Positions 27,401 through 35,456 of a stretch of 64,000 nt of DNA are shown here, in pieces (within the stretch, counting starts at the first letter, position 1; each line of letters starts with the position of its first letter). The notes below the pieces were generated by a model. The model saw nothing but the letters and a program-made list of their open reading frames with translations. It had not been told where the DNA came from and made no database searches. The DNA comes from Thermohalobaculum sp039822785. GTDB taxonomy: Bacteria > Pseudomonadota > Alphaproteobacteria > Rhodobacterales > Rhodobacteraceae. The position numbers were made by a program, and so were the translations under genes. The DNA is taken from positions 310,001-374,000 of the forward strand of contig JBCBMO010000004.1 of the NCBI GenBank assembly GCA_039822785.1. The letters run 5' to 3'.

Positions 27401-28108
27401 ATGCAGGATTTCGCAGGCGCCTTTGGCGCCGCCTGGCATCTGCTGATCACCCTGGATCCGACGCTGATGGGCATCGTCGGCCTGTCCTTGGGCGTCACCG
27501 GCGCTGCCGTCCTCATCGCCTGTCTCATCGGCCTTCCCCTGGGCGCCATCCTTGCCGTCAGCCGCTTCCCGGGCCGCCCGGTCGTCAACACCGGTGTCAA
27601 CGCGCTCATGGGTCTGCCGCCGGTGGTGGTGGGGCTCACGGTCTACCTGATGCTCTCCGCCGCGGGGCCGCTGGGGCCGCTCGACCTGCTCTACACGCCC
27701 GCCGCCATGGTTATCGCGCAGACCATCCTGGTCACCCCCATCGTTGCCGCGCTCACGCGCCAGGTGATCGAGGATCTGGACCGGGAGTACCGCGAAACCC
27801 TGATCGTCATGCGCGCAAGCCGGGTGCAGATCGTGGCCACCCTGCTCTGGGACGGACGGCATGCCCTGGTGACCGCGGCCCTGGCCGGCATGGGGCGGGC
27901 GCTGGCCGAGGTCGGCGCGGTGATGATCGTTGGCGGCAACATTGCCCATGTGACCCGGGTGATGACCACCGCCATCGCGCTGGAGACCTCGAAGGGAGAG
28001 CTTGCCATGGCCCTCGGCCTCGGCGCGGTCCTGCTTGCCATTTCCTTCGCCGTGAATGCCCTGGTGATGGCGCTGCGGGTCGATGCGCAGCGGTATGCCT
28101 ATGCCTGA
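27401..28108 (+). CDS. tupB: Tungstate ABC transporter permease TupB
   Basis: This 235-residue membrane protein has five to six helices and the binding-protein-dependent permease signature around EYRETLIVMRASRVQIVATLLW. The ALAEVGAVMIVGGNI region is typical of TupB, which imports tungstate for Mo/W enzymes such as formate dehydrogenase and aldehyde oxidoreductase. The start ATG at 27401 follows GGGAAGGAA. Upstream lies TGCGC-AAAA-GCGCA (27362-27375), a possible operator. It is the first gene of the order tupB-tupC-tupA. Confidence 0.9.
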   Translation: MQDFAGAFGAAWHLLITLDPTLMGIVGLSLGVTGAAVLIACLIGLPLGAILAVSRFPGRPVVNTGVNALMGLPPVVVGLTVYLMLSAAGPLGPLDLLYTPAAMVIAQTILVTPIVAALTRQVIEDLDREYRETLIVMRASRVQIVATLLWDGRHALVTAALAGMGRALAEVGAVMIVGGNIAHVTRVMTTAIALETSKGELAMALGLGAVLLAISFAVNALVMALRVDAQRYAYA

Positions 28109-28865
28109 GGGGGTGCTGCAGGGGATCGTGAGCCTGCCTGCCGCCCCGCGGGTGGCGGAGGCGCCGGCCGCCCCGGCGATCTGTCGCCTCGAGGAGGTGC
28201 GGCTCAGGCGCAGCGGTGAGGCGCTGCTAGACGGTCTCTCGCTCAGCGTGACAGAGGGCGGGGTGACCTGCCTCATGGGGCCCAATGGCGCCGGCAAAAG
28301 CCTGACGCTGCGCCTGATCGCCGGGCTGATCCAGCCCGAAGAAGGCGCGCTGCATCTCAGGGCGCAGCGCCGCGAGGTGGCGCTGGTCTTCCAGAAGCCC
28401 GTGCTGCTGCGCCGCTCGGTCCGCGCGAACCTGCGCCATGCCCTGCGCCTTGCCGGGGTCGCACGCGGGGCCCGCGGCGCGCGGCTCGAAGAGCTGCTGG
28501 CGCTCGGCCGCCTGTTGGCGCTGGCGGAGCGGCCGGCACGTGCGCTCTCGGGCGGGGAGCAGCAGCGGCTCGCGATCGTCCGGGCGCTTGCCTTCACCCC
28601 GCGGCTCCTGCTGCTCGACGAGCCGACGGCGAGCCTCGACCCCCAGGCCACCGCGGCGGTGGAGCGCCTGATCACCCATGCGGTCGCCGCGGGCACGACG
28701 GCGGTTCTGGTGACCCATGACCGGGGCCAAGCCGCGCGCCTCGCCGATCAGGTGGTCTTCATGCACGCGGGCCAGGCGGTGGAGGCGGGGCCGGCCGGGC
28801 GCCTGCTCGCCGCGCCGGCCAGCCCGGCAGGCCGCGCCTATCTCGACGGCCGCCTCCTCGTCTAG
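28083..28865 (+). CDS. tupC: Tungstate ABC transporter ATP-binding protein TupC
   Basis: This ABC ATPase of up to 260 residues has Walker A GPNGAGKS, signature LSGGEQQR, Walker B LLLLDEPTASLD and the switch histidine in LVTHDRGQA. It overlaps the end of tupB. The exact start is uncertain among ATGs at 28083, 28095 and 28101. It energises TupB. No C-terminal molybdate-binding domain is present, as expected for TupC. Confidence 0.9.
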   Translation: MRSGMPMPEGVLQGIVSLPAAPRVAEAPAAPAICRLEEVRLRRSGEALLDGLSLSVTEGGVTCLMGPNGAGKSLTLRLIAGLIQPEEGALHLRAQRREVALVFQKPVLLRRSVRANLRHALRLAGVARGARGARLEELLALGRLLALAERPARALSGGEQQRLAIVRALAFTPRLLLLDEPTASLDPQATAAVERLITHAVAAGTTAVLVTHDRGQAARLADQVVFMHAGQAVEAGPAGRLLAAPASPAGRAYLDGRLLV

Positions 28866-28884
28866 CCGCACCGGAGTATCGCCC

Positions 28885-29724
28885 ATGATCCTGCGCATGA
28901 CCGCCGTCACCGGCCTTGCTGCGATGCTTGCCGCAGGGGGCGCGGTCGCCTGGGCCAGCGAGCCGCTCCTGATCCAGTCGACGACCTCCACCCAGAACTC
29001 CGGGCTCTATGACGCCATCCTGCCGGTTTTCACCGCGACGACGGGGGTCGAGGTACGAGTGGTCGCCGTCGGCACCGGACAGGCCATCAAGAACGCCCGC
29101 AACTGCGATGGTGATGTCCTTCTGGTGCATGCCAAATCCGCCGAGGAAGCCTTTGTCGCCGAGGGCTATGGCGTGGCGCGCTACGACGTCATGTACAACG
29201 ATTTCGTCGTCGTCGGCCCCGCGGCCGATCCCGCGGGGGTCGCGGGCCAGGAGGACGTCGCCGCCGCACTCGCCGCCATCGCCGCGGCGGCCGTGCCCTT
29301 CGCCTCCCGCGGGGATGACAGCGGGACGCATAAGAAGGAACGCGCGCTTTGGGCCGAGGCCGGGGTGGATGCCGCCGCCGCCTCCGGCACCTGGTACCGC
29401 GAGACCGGGTCGGGCATGGGGGCGACGCTCAACATCGCCACGGCCATGGGCGCCTATGCGCTCACCGACCGGGCGACCTGGCTCGCCTTTGGCAACAAGG
29501 GCGACCACCGGGTGGTGGTGGAGGGCGATGCGCGGCTCTTCAACCAATACGGGGTCATCGCCGTCGACCCGGCGCGTTGCGCCAACGTGAACGCCCTGGG
29601 CGCGGACACCTTCATCGACTGGCTGTTGTCGCCGGCGGGGCAGGGCGCCATCGCCGCCTATCGGCGCGGCGGCGAGCAACTCTTCTTCCCGAACGCCGCA
29701 CCGACGTCAGGGACGGGCGGCTAG
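28885..29724 (+). CDS. tupA: Tungstate-binding periplasmic protein TupA
   Basis: This 279-residue binding protein has a signal peptide (about 1-24, ending AVAWA). The mature N-terminus STTSTQNSGL is the TupA hallmark, where the Thr-Thr-Ser-Thr run holds the oxyanion. Further ligand motifs are RGDDSGTHKKE and GMGATLNIA. The ATG at 28885 gives a proper signal peptide; the frame is open further upstream inside tupC. The stop overlaps the end of the converging methyltransferase gene by four bases. Confidence 0.93.
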   Translation: MILRMTAVTGLAAMLAAGGAVAWASEPLLIQSTTSTQNSGLYDAILPVFTATTGVEVRVVAVGTGQAIKNARNCDGDVLLVHAKSAEEAFVAEGYGVARYDVMYNDFVVVGPAADPAGVAGQEDVAAALAAIAAAAVPFASRGDDSGTHKKERALWAEAGVDAAAASGTWYRETGSGMGATLNIATAMGAYALTDRATWLAFGNKGDHRVVVEGDARLFNQYGVIAVDPARCANVNALGADTFIDWLLSPAGQGAIAAYRRGGEQLFFPNAAPTSGTGG

Positions 29725-30371
29725 TCGGGCGCCTGGAGGAGGGCGCGCAGGACAGTCGCCGTGCCAGCGTGGCGCGGTCCTTCGTCCAGCAGCAACCGGC
29801 CCGTCATCACGTCGCGCGCTGTCAGGTCAGGCGCCCAGTCGGCCAGATCTGCCGCGCGCCAGCGGTGAGCCGGGGTGCTGGGCCCCACGACCTCCGCGTC
29901 GCCCTCGGGCGGCACGGCAAAGCCCTCCACGACCAGCCAGCCACCCGGGGCGAGCGCGGCCATCGCCGCCTGCAGCCCCGCGCGGCGCAGGGAAGGGGGG
30001 CCTTGCAGGTAAATCAGAAAAACCAGATCCCAGGTTTGTGGCGGTGTCCAGGCGGTGACATCGGCCTCCAGCCGCGCGACCGAGACCCCGGCTGCCGCAT
30101 CCCGCGCCTTGGCCTGACGCGTCGCCTCCGCCGACAGGTCGAGCGCGGTCACCTCCAGGCCCTGGCGTGCCAGCCAGGTGCCGTTGCGCCCGTCGCCATC
30201 GGCCAGGCACAGCGCACCCCGCGCTGCGCCTGCCGCGGCTCCGGCGGCGACCAGCGGATGCGCCAGCGCCATGACGGCCCAGTGGTTCGGCCCATCGCCA
30301 AAGGGCGCCGGCTGGGCGCGGTAGCGGGCGTCCCAATCGGCCTGCTGCTTGTTGATGCCGCCCTCGGCCAT
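29721..30371 (-). CDS. Class I SAM-dependent methyltransferase
   Basis: This 216-residue protein has motif I-like LCLADGDGRNGTWLARQG, then VTALDLS (motif II) and WDLVFLIYLQ (post-I acid region). It resembles the TehB/thiopurine-methyltransferase-like branch, with the N-terminal DWDARY seen in that group. The substrate is unknown. The ATG at 30371 follows GGGAGC; an upstream in-frame start overlaps the next gene. It is divergent from a second methyltransferase 46 bp away, and its 3-prime end overlaps tupA. Confidence 0.8.
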   Translation of the reverse strand: MAEGGINKQQADWDARYRAQPAPFGDGPNHWAVMALAHPLVAAGAAAGAARGALCLADGDGRNGTWLARQGLEVTALDLSAEATRQAKARDAAAGVSVARLEADVTAWTPPQTWDLVFLIYLQGPPSLRRAGLQAAMAALAPGGWLVVEGFAVPPEGDAEVVGPSTPAHRWRAADLADWAPDLTARDVMTGRLLLDEGPRHAGTATVLRALLQAPD

Positions 30372-30417
30372 CCAATGCTCCCTTGACGCTGCACCGCCCG
30401 CCCGCCGAGATGCCGCC

Positions 30418-31686
30418 ATGGCCGAACAGACGCCCGACACCACCGCCACACTGCGCGACGACCCGGTCGCGGCGCAGTACGAGGCCTTCCCTTATCCCGC
30501 CCGCGACCCGGCGGAGGAGGCGCTGCGGCTGATCGAGGGCTCACCCTCCCACCCGGTGGAGATCGACCACTTCGTTTTCGGGGGAAAGCGCGACTGGTCG
30601 CAACCCTTTCGCGCGCTGGTGGCCGGCGGCGGGACCGGCGACGGGCTGGTCATGCTCGCCCAGCGGCTGGCCGACATCGGCTGCCCGGCGGAGATCACCT
30701 ATCTCGACATGTCCGCCGCCGCCCGCGCGGTGGCCGAGGCACGGATCGCCGCCCGGGGCCTGAGCGTGAGGTTCCTGACCGGCGATCTGCGCCAGGCGCC
30801 CGCCTTGGCGGTGGCGGAGGGCGCCTTCGACTACATCGACTGCTGCGGTGTGCTGCACCATCTGGACGATCCCGACAGCGGCTTCGCGGCCCTCGCCGAA
30901 GCGCTGTCGCCCCAGGGGGGCATGGGCCTGATGGTCTATGCTCCCTACGGACGAACGGGGGTCTATGCGATGCAGGCGGCCTTTGGCGCGCTGCTGGCCG
31001 GGGACCCGCCGCAGGACAAGCCCGAGATCGCGCGCCAGGTGCTTGCCGGTCTGCCGCAGACCAATTGGCTGGGGCTGAACACGCTGGTGGGCGACCATGT
31101 CACGGGCGGCGATGCGGGGCTTTACGACCTGCTCCTGCATGCGCGGGACCGGCCCTATACCATCGATGCGCTCGATGCGGCGCTGACCCGCGCCGGGCTC
31201 GCCATGGTCGCCCCGGTCGAGCTTGGCCGCTACCAGCCCGCCCGGTACCTCGCGAGCGTGCCGGAGGCGGCGACCCGCGCCGCCGCCCTGCCGCCGATCC
31301 AGCAGATGGCGGTGGCCGAGGCGCTGGCCGGCAACATCAAGACCCATGTCCTCTATGCCGTCCCCGCTGCCCGGGCGCCGGCGAAACCCGCCGGCCCGGG
31401 GCCGGAGGCGGTGCCGCACCTGCGCGGCGGCGCGCCCACGGCCATCGCCCAGGCGGTGCAGCGCGACGGCTCGCTGACGATCACCCTCGATGGGCTGTCG
31501 CTGCGCCTTGAGGTGCCGCGCCCCTCCGCCGCCTATCTCGCGGGGGCGGATGGGCGGCGCACGCTGGGCCAGATCGCGGCGCGGGCCGGGCGTGACTGGC
31601 TCGCCTTCGCCGCCGACTGGGCCCCCGCCGCGCGGGAACTCGCGGCTTTCGGGCTCTTGCACTACAGCCGGGGCGCGCGGCGGTGA
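30418..31686 (+). CDS. Class I SAM-dependent methyltransferase with C-terminal extension
   Basis: This is a 422-residue protein. After an N-terminal segment with QYEAFPYPARDP, which is found in a subset of bacterial methyltransferases, come motif I LVAGGGTGDGLV (about residues 65-77), YLDMSAAA and FDYIDCCGVLHHL. The remaining 200 residues include an Ala- and Pro-rich linker and a small C-terminal domain (about 345-420) of unknown role. Its stop overlaps the GTG start of the N-demethylase homologue by four bases, so the two are translationally coupled. Substrate unknown. Confidence 0.8.
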   Translation: MAEQTPDTTATLRDDPVAAQYEAFPYPARDPAEEALRLIEGSPSHPVEIDHFVFGGKRDWSQPFRALVAGGGTGDGLVMLAQRLADIGCPAEITYLDMSAAARAVAEARIAARGLSVRFLTGDLRQAPALAVAEGAFDYIDCCGVLHHLDDPDSGFAALAEALSPQGGMGLMVYAPYGRTGVYAMQAAFGALLAGDPPQDKPEIARQVLAGLPQTNWLGLNTLVGDHVTGGDAGLYDLLLHARDRPYTIDALDAALTRAGLAMVAPVELGRYQPARYLASVPEAATRAAALPPIQQMAVAEALAGNIKTHVLYAVPAARAPAKPAGPGPEAVPHLRGGAPTAIAQAVQRDGSLTITLDGLSLRLEVPRPSAAYLAGADGRRTLGQIAARAGRDWLAFAADWAPAARELAAFGLLHYSRGARR

Positions 31687-32582
31687 GCGAGGCCGCGACC
31701 GAGGATCCGCGCCTGGCGACGGCGCTGATCGACCCCGCCCCCTATCTGCCGTTCCTCGAGCCGCGGATCGCCCATCCACCAGGCCTGATGCCGCTCGCGC
31801 CCGAGGATTGGATCATCCTCCACGATGACCTGGCAGTGCAGCTCGCGATCCGAGACGCCCTGATCGCCGAGACGCCCGACACGGTGCTGGCCCTCAGCGA
31901 GGCGGGACGTGCCGCCGCCATGGAACTCTGGCCGCTCTTCCTCGCGCATCTCGCCACCCGCCATGGCTATGACGTGACTGACCCGGCCGTCACGCGCCCT
32001 GACGGCGTGACCGTGCCGCTCGATCCCGACCGGCCGATGGAGACGCTGGGCCGGCTGGTGGCAGACGATCTCTGCCTCTTGGTCCCGGACAACGGGGCTT
32101 ACCGGCTGGAGGGGGCGGCGCTCTGCTTCCCCTCCCGCTGGTCGCTGGCGGAGAAGATGGGCAAGGCGCTGGTCGCCATTCACGACCCGGTCCCCGACTA
32201 CGATGAGGTCCTTGCCCGGCGGGTGCAGCGGGTCTTCGACGCCCTCAAGCCCGGCCGGCCGCTTTGGCGCATCAACTGGCTGATGCATACCGACCCCGCG
32301 CTCCACCAGCCGCCGGCGCAGGGGCATCGGGTAACCGGCGATTTCTTCCTGCGCACCGAGCGTCAGACGCTGACCCGCCTGCCGCAGACCGGTGCCGTCG
32401 TCTTCGGTATCAAGACCTCGATCACGCCCATCGACGCGCTGCCGCCCGATGTGGCGGCGGGACTGGCGCGCGAGACGGCCGCGCTTGACCCCGCCGCGAT
32501 CGAGTACCGTATTGGCACGGACAATCACCGGCGCGCCCAGGATCGCCTGGCGGTGCTGGCACAAGGGGGAGAGATCGCATGA
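31683..32582 (+). CDS. Heme-dependent oxidative N-demethylase family protein (DUF3445)
   Basis: This 299-residue protein belongs to the family typified by the alpha subunit of a dimethylamine-type monooxygenase that oxidatively removes N-methyl groups using heme. Recognisable segments are FPSRWSLAEKMGKALVAIH, INWLMHTDP and FLRTERQTLTRLP. It starts at a GTG overlapping the upstream methyltransferase and overlaps the thiolase start by four bases. The usual partner reductase and beta or gamma subunits are not adjacent, so the actual substrate is open. Confidence 0.82.
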   Translation: MSEAATEDPRLATALIDPAPYLPFLEPRIAHPPGLMPLAPEDWIILHDDLAVQLAIRDALIAETPDTVLALSEAGRAAAMELWPLFLAHLATRHGYDVTDPAVTRPDGVTVPLDPDRPMETLGRLVADDLCLLVPDNGAYRLEGAALCFPSRWSLAEKMGKALVAIHDPVPDYDEVLARRVQRVFDALKPGRPLWRINWLMHTDPALHQPPAQGHRVTGDFFLRTERQTLTRLPQTGAVVFGIKTSITPIDALPPDVAAGLARETAALDPAAIEYRIGTDNHRRAQDRLAVLAQGGEIA

Positions 32583-33760
32583 CCGAGGCCATCGCCATCG
32601 TAGGCGCCGCCCGCACGCCCATGGGCGGCTTTCAGGGCGAGTTGAGCCCGCTGACCGCCGCCGAACTGGGCGCCAGTGCGATCCGCGCGGCGCTGGAACG
32701 GGCGGGGGTCGAGGCCGCGACCGTCGACGAGGTCCTGATGGGCAATGTCTTGCCAGCAGGGCAGGGCCAGGCCCCGGCGCGCCAGGCGGCGCTCGGTGCC
32801 GGCCTGCCGGAGGCCGTGCCTTGCACGACGCTCAACAAGATGTGCGGCTCCGGCATGAAGGCGGTGATGATCGCCCATGACGCCCTGCGCGCGGGCGAGG
32901 GGCGTATTGCGGTTGCTGGCGGCATGGAGTCCATGTCGAACGCGCCGTATCTCTTGCCCAAGATGCGGGCTGGCGCGCGCCTCGGCCATGCCAGCGCGGT
33001 CGACCACATGTTCCTCGACGGGCTGGAGGACGCCTACGACAAGGGCCGCCTGATGGGCACCTTCGCCGAGGATTGCGCCGAGCACTATCAGTTCACCCGC
33101 GAGGCGCAGGACGCCTATGCCCTCGCCTCCCTCCAGGGCGCGCTCGATGCGCAGGCCGACGGCAGCGTCGCGGCCGAGATCGCGCCTGTGACCGTGACGA
33201 CCCGCAAGGGCGCCGTGACGATCGAGGCGGACGAACAGCCCCGCAATGCCCGGCCTGAGAAGATCCCCCACCTCAAGCCCGCCTTTCGCGAGGGTGGGAC
33301 GGTGACCCCGGCCAACAGCTCCTCGATCTCAGACGGGGCCGCGGCACTGGTGCTGATGCCCGCCGATCAGGCCGCGGCAGAGGGGCGCGCGGTGCGGGCG
33401 ATCATCCGCGGCCATGCCAGCCACGCCCAGGCGCCGGGGTGGTTCACGACCGCGCCGATCCCCGCGATGCGCAACCTGCTCGACCGGGTCGGCTGGACGG
33501 TGGAGGATGTGGATCTCTGGGAGGTCAACGAGGCCTTCGCGGTCGTCCCGATGGCCGCGGCACGCGAGCTCGGCATCCCGCGCGAGCGGCTGAACGTGCG
33601 CGGCGGGGCCTGCGCCCTCGGTCACCCCATCGGCGCCTCCGGCGCAAGGATCCTGGTCACGCTGCTCCACGCCATGGAGGCTCAGGGCGCGCGCCGCGGC
33701 GTCGCCAGCCTGTGCATCGGCGGCGGCGAAGGGACGGCGGTGGCGATCGAACGGGCCTGA
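32579..33760 (+). CDS. Acetyl-CoA C-acetyltransferase (thiolase)
   Basis: This 393-residue thiolase has the acylation cysteine in NKMCGSGMKAV (near residue 89), the conserved NEAFAVV, and the C-terminal GGACALGHPIGASGARI and CIGGGEGTA with the second active-site cysteine. The family either cleaves acetoacetyl-CoA or condenses acetyl-CoA for PHB. It is the last gene of the overlapping set with the methyltransferase and the N-demethylase homologue. No phaB reductase is adjacent. Confidence 0.93.
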   Translation: MTEAIAIVGAARTPMGGFQGELSPLTAAELGASAIRAALERAGVEAATVDEVLMGNVLPAGQGQAPARQAALGAGLPEAVPCTTLNKMCGSGMKAVMIAHDALRAGEGRIAVAGGMESMSNAPYLLPKMRAGARLGHASAVDHMFLDGLEDAYDKGRLMGTFAEDCAEHYQFTREAQDAYALASLQGALDAQADGSVAAEIAPVTVTTRKGAVTIEADEQPRNARPEKIPHLKPAFREGGTVTPANSSSISDGAAALVLMPADQAAAEGRAVRAIIRGHASHAQAPGWFTTAPIPAMRNLLDRVGWTVEDVDLWEVNEAFAVVPMAAARELGIPRERLNVRGGACALGHPIGASGARILVTLLHAMEAQGARRGVASLCIGGGEGTAVAIERA

Positions 33761-33768
33761 GGCCTAGT

Positions 33769-33999
33769 TTAGGCCGCGAGGAACCGGTCGCAGATCACAT
33801 CGCTGATCCGCTGCACCAGCGGCCGCGTGAGCAGCACGCCAGTGACCGCGATGGGCCCGGCGAAGACCCAGGCGCTGAGCCAGGTGATCAGGAAATCGGG
33901 CGTCGGCCCCAGGTTACGGAAGGTGACGATGCCCGACATGATCAGCGACATCATCGACGCCATCACGATGGGAAAGACATAGGGGCGAAGCTTCGCCAT
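33769..33999 (-). CDS. DUF2798 family small membrane protein
   Basis: This 76-residue protein has two predicted transmembrane helices (about 8-28 and 38-60) with the family-typical SLIMSGIVTFRNLG and WLSAWVFAGPIA. Its function is unknown. It converges on the thiolase gene. A perfect 7-bp inverted repeat lies 20 bp upstream of its start and is a likely operator. Confidence 0.8.
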   Translation of the reverse strand: MAKLRPYVFPIVMASMMSLIMSGIVTFRNLGPTPDFLITWLSAWVFAGPIAVTGVLLTRPLVQRISDVICDRFLAA

Positions 34000-34019
34000 G
34001 GTGAACCTCGTAGGGAGTA

Positions 34020-34040
34020 TAGGTCATATCTAGTGACCTA
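34020..34040. promoter_or_regulatory. Inverted repeat TAGGTCA-N7-TGACCTA upstream of the DUF2798 gene
   Basis: The arms are perfect over seven bases with a 7-base spacer. The element starts 21 bp before the DUF2798 start codon, overlapping the expected promoter, which is the usual place for a repressor operator. No regulator gene is adjacent. Confidence 0.5.
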
Positions 34041-34057
34041 AATAGCGATGTTGCGCT

Positions 34058-34108
34058 GCGGTGCAACCCTGCGATGCGCGGTGCAAGACGGTCTTGCAGA
34101 GAGTGCAA
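34058..34108. repeat. GTGCAA repeat array between DUF2798 and the cytochrome b gene
   Basis: GTGCAA occurs at 34061, 34081 and 34103, that is every 20-22 bp or two helical turns. The first two copies extend to the 9-mer GCGGTGCAA. An inverted TTGCA lies at 34094. The array is 128-178 bp upstream of the FDH-gamma-like gene and may be a cooperative activator site. Confidence 0.4.
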
Positions 34109-34235
34109 AGGCGGGACTGCCGCCCCGCGCTGCGCGTCAGGGGCGACCATTTATGATAACGTCGCGGAGCCTTGATGGTTGACAGTCCCTGGCCGTCGGT
34201 CGCCAATGACAACCAACAAAAGAACGGGGAGGCCC

Positions 34236-35450
34236 ATGACCCAATTCGCTGCCAAAATGGCTGATTGTCGCTCGCTAATGGTTGCGCTGCTGCTCTTCGC
34301 AACCTCGCTCGCCGCCCCTTTCGGCGAGGCCGACGCTCAGGCTGTAAGGCCGCCCGAGGCCGCGGTCTCCAACGCGCCGGCGGCGCCCGGGGAGACCTCG
34401 GAACGCGACTTCATGGCGGCAGGCTCGGCCGAGATGACCGAGACGCAGCTTCAGACCCAGGGCCTCAATTCGGACTCCACGCTATGGCGCGAGGTTCGGG
34501 CCGGCGAGATCCACACGGTCTCCATCCCCAATGCCAACGCGGGCATGCTGGTCCACAGCGCCGGCGCGTCCTGGGTGAACTGGCGCGACGCGGATGGGCC
34601 CTTGGTCACCTACTCGATCTACTCGCTCGGCGCGATCCTGGCGGTGCTGGTCCTCTTTTTCCTGTTCCGCGGGCGCATCCGGATCGACCATGGCATGTCC
34701 GGCGTCACGATCCAGCGCTTCGACGGGATCGAGCGGTTCGGCCATTGGCTGTTGGCGGGCTCCTTCATCCTACTGGCACTCACCGGCCTCAACCTCCTGC
34801 TCGGCAAGGAATATCTGATGCCGCTCATCGGCAAGGAGGCCTTCGCTCAGGTCTCGATCGCCGGCAAATGGGTACATAACAACGTCGCCTGGGCCTTCAT
34901 GGCGGGGCTGGTGCTGACCTTCTTCCTCTGGGTCGGCCACAACTTCCCGCACCGAACCGACATCAAGTGGATCCTGCAGGGCGGGGGGCTCTTCTCCAAG
35001 AACCTCCACCCGCCGGCGCGCAAGTTCAACGCGGGCCAGAAGCTCATCTTCTGGTCGACCATCGTGCTGGGCGGCTCGATCTCGGCCTCGGGGCTGTCGC
35101 TGCTGTTCCCCGAGACCCTGCCGATGTTCAACAAGACCTTCGATACGCTGAACACCCTCGGGGCGGCCTCGGTCCTTGGCGAGCCGCTGCGGACCGACCT
35201 CAGCTTTATCGAGGAGATGCAGTTCGCACAGATCTGGCACACCATGGTCTCGCTCGCGATGATCGTGATCATCGTGGCGCATATCTACATCGGCTCGATC
35301 GGCATGCAGGGGGCCTTTGCCGCCATGGGCTCGGGCCAGGTGGACCGCAACTGGGCGCTGGAGCACCACAGCCTCTGGGTCGAGGAGGAGGACGCCCGGA
35401 TGACCGCCGAGCGCAAGCAACCCACCACCGGGGCGATGCCGGCCGAGTAA
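34236..35450 (+). CDS. Formate dehydrogenase gamma-type cytochrome b subunit
   Basis: This 404-residue membrane protein has a signal peptide (about 1-34), a periplasmic domain of about 85 residues (WREVRAGEIHTVSIPN), and then four to five helices from about 122. Heme-b histidines are expected in ERFGHWLLAGS, KWVHNN, WVGHNFPH and IWHTMVSL. The family anchors formate dehydrogenase to the membrane and passes electrons to quinone. The start follows GGGGAGG. No catalytic or iron-sulfur subunit is in the window, which is unusual. A tungstate transporter lies 4.5 kb upstream. The next gene, 6 bp downstream, is a WD40-cytochrome c fusion. Confidence 0.9.
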   Translation: MTQFAAKMADCRSLMVALLLFATSLAAPFGEADAQAVRPPEAAVSNAPAAPGETSERDFMAAGSAEMTETQLQTQGLNSDSTLWREVRAGEIHTVSIPNANAGMLVHSAGASWVNWRDADGPLVTYSIYSLGAILAVLVLFFLFRGRIRIDHGMSGVTIQRFDGIERFGHWLLAGSFILLALTGLNLLLGKEYLMPLIGKEAFAQVSIAGKWVHNNVAWAFMAGLVLTFFLWVGHNFPHRTDIKWILQGGGLFSKNLHPPARKFNAGQKLIFWSTIVLGGSISASGLSLLFPETLPMFNKTFDTLNTLGAASVLGEPLRTDLSFIEEMQFAQIWHTMVSLAMIVIIVAHIYIGSIGMQGAFAAMGSGQVDRNWALEHHSLWVEEEDARMTAERKQPTTGAMPAE

Positions 35451-35456
35451 GTCCCG

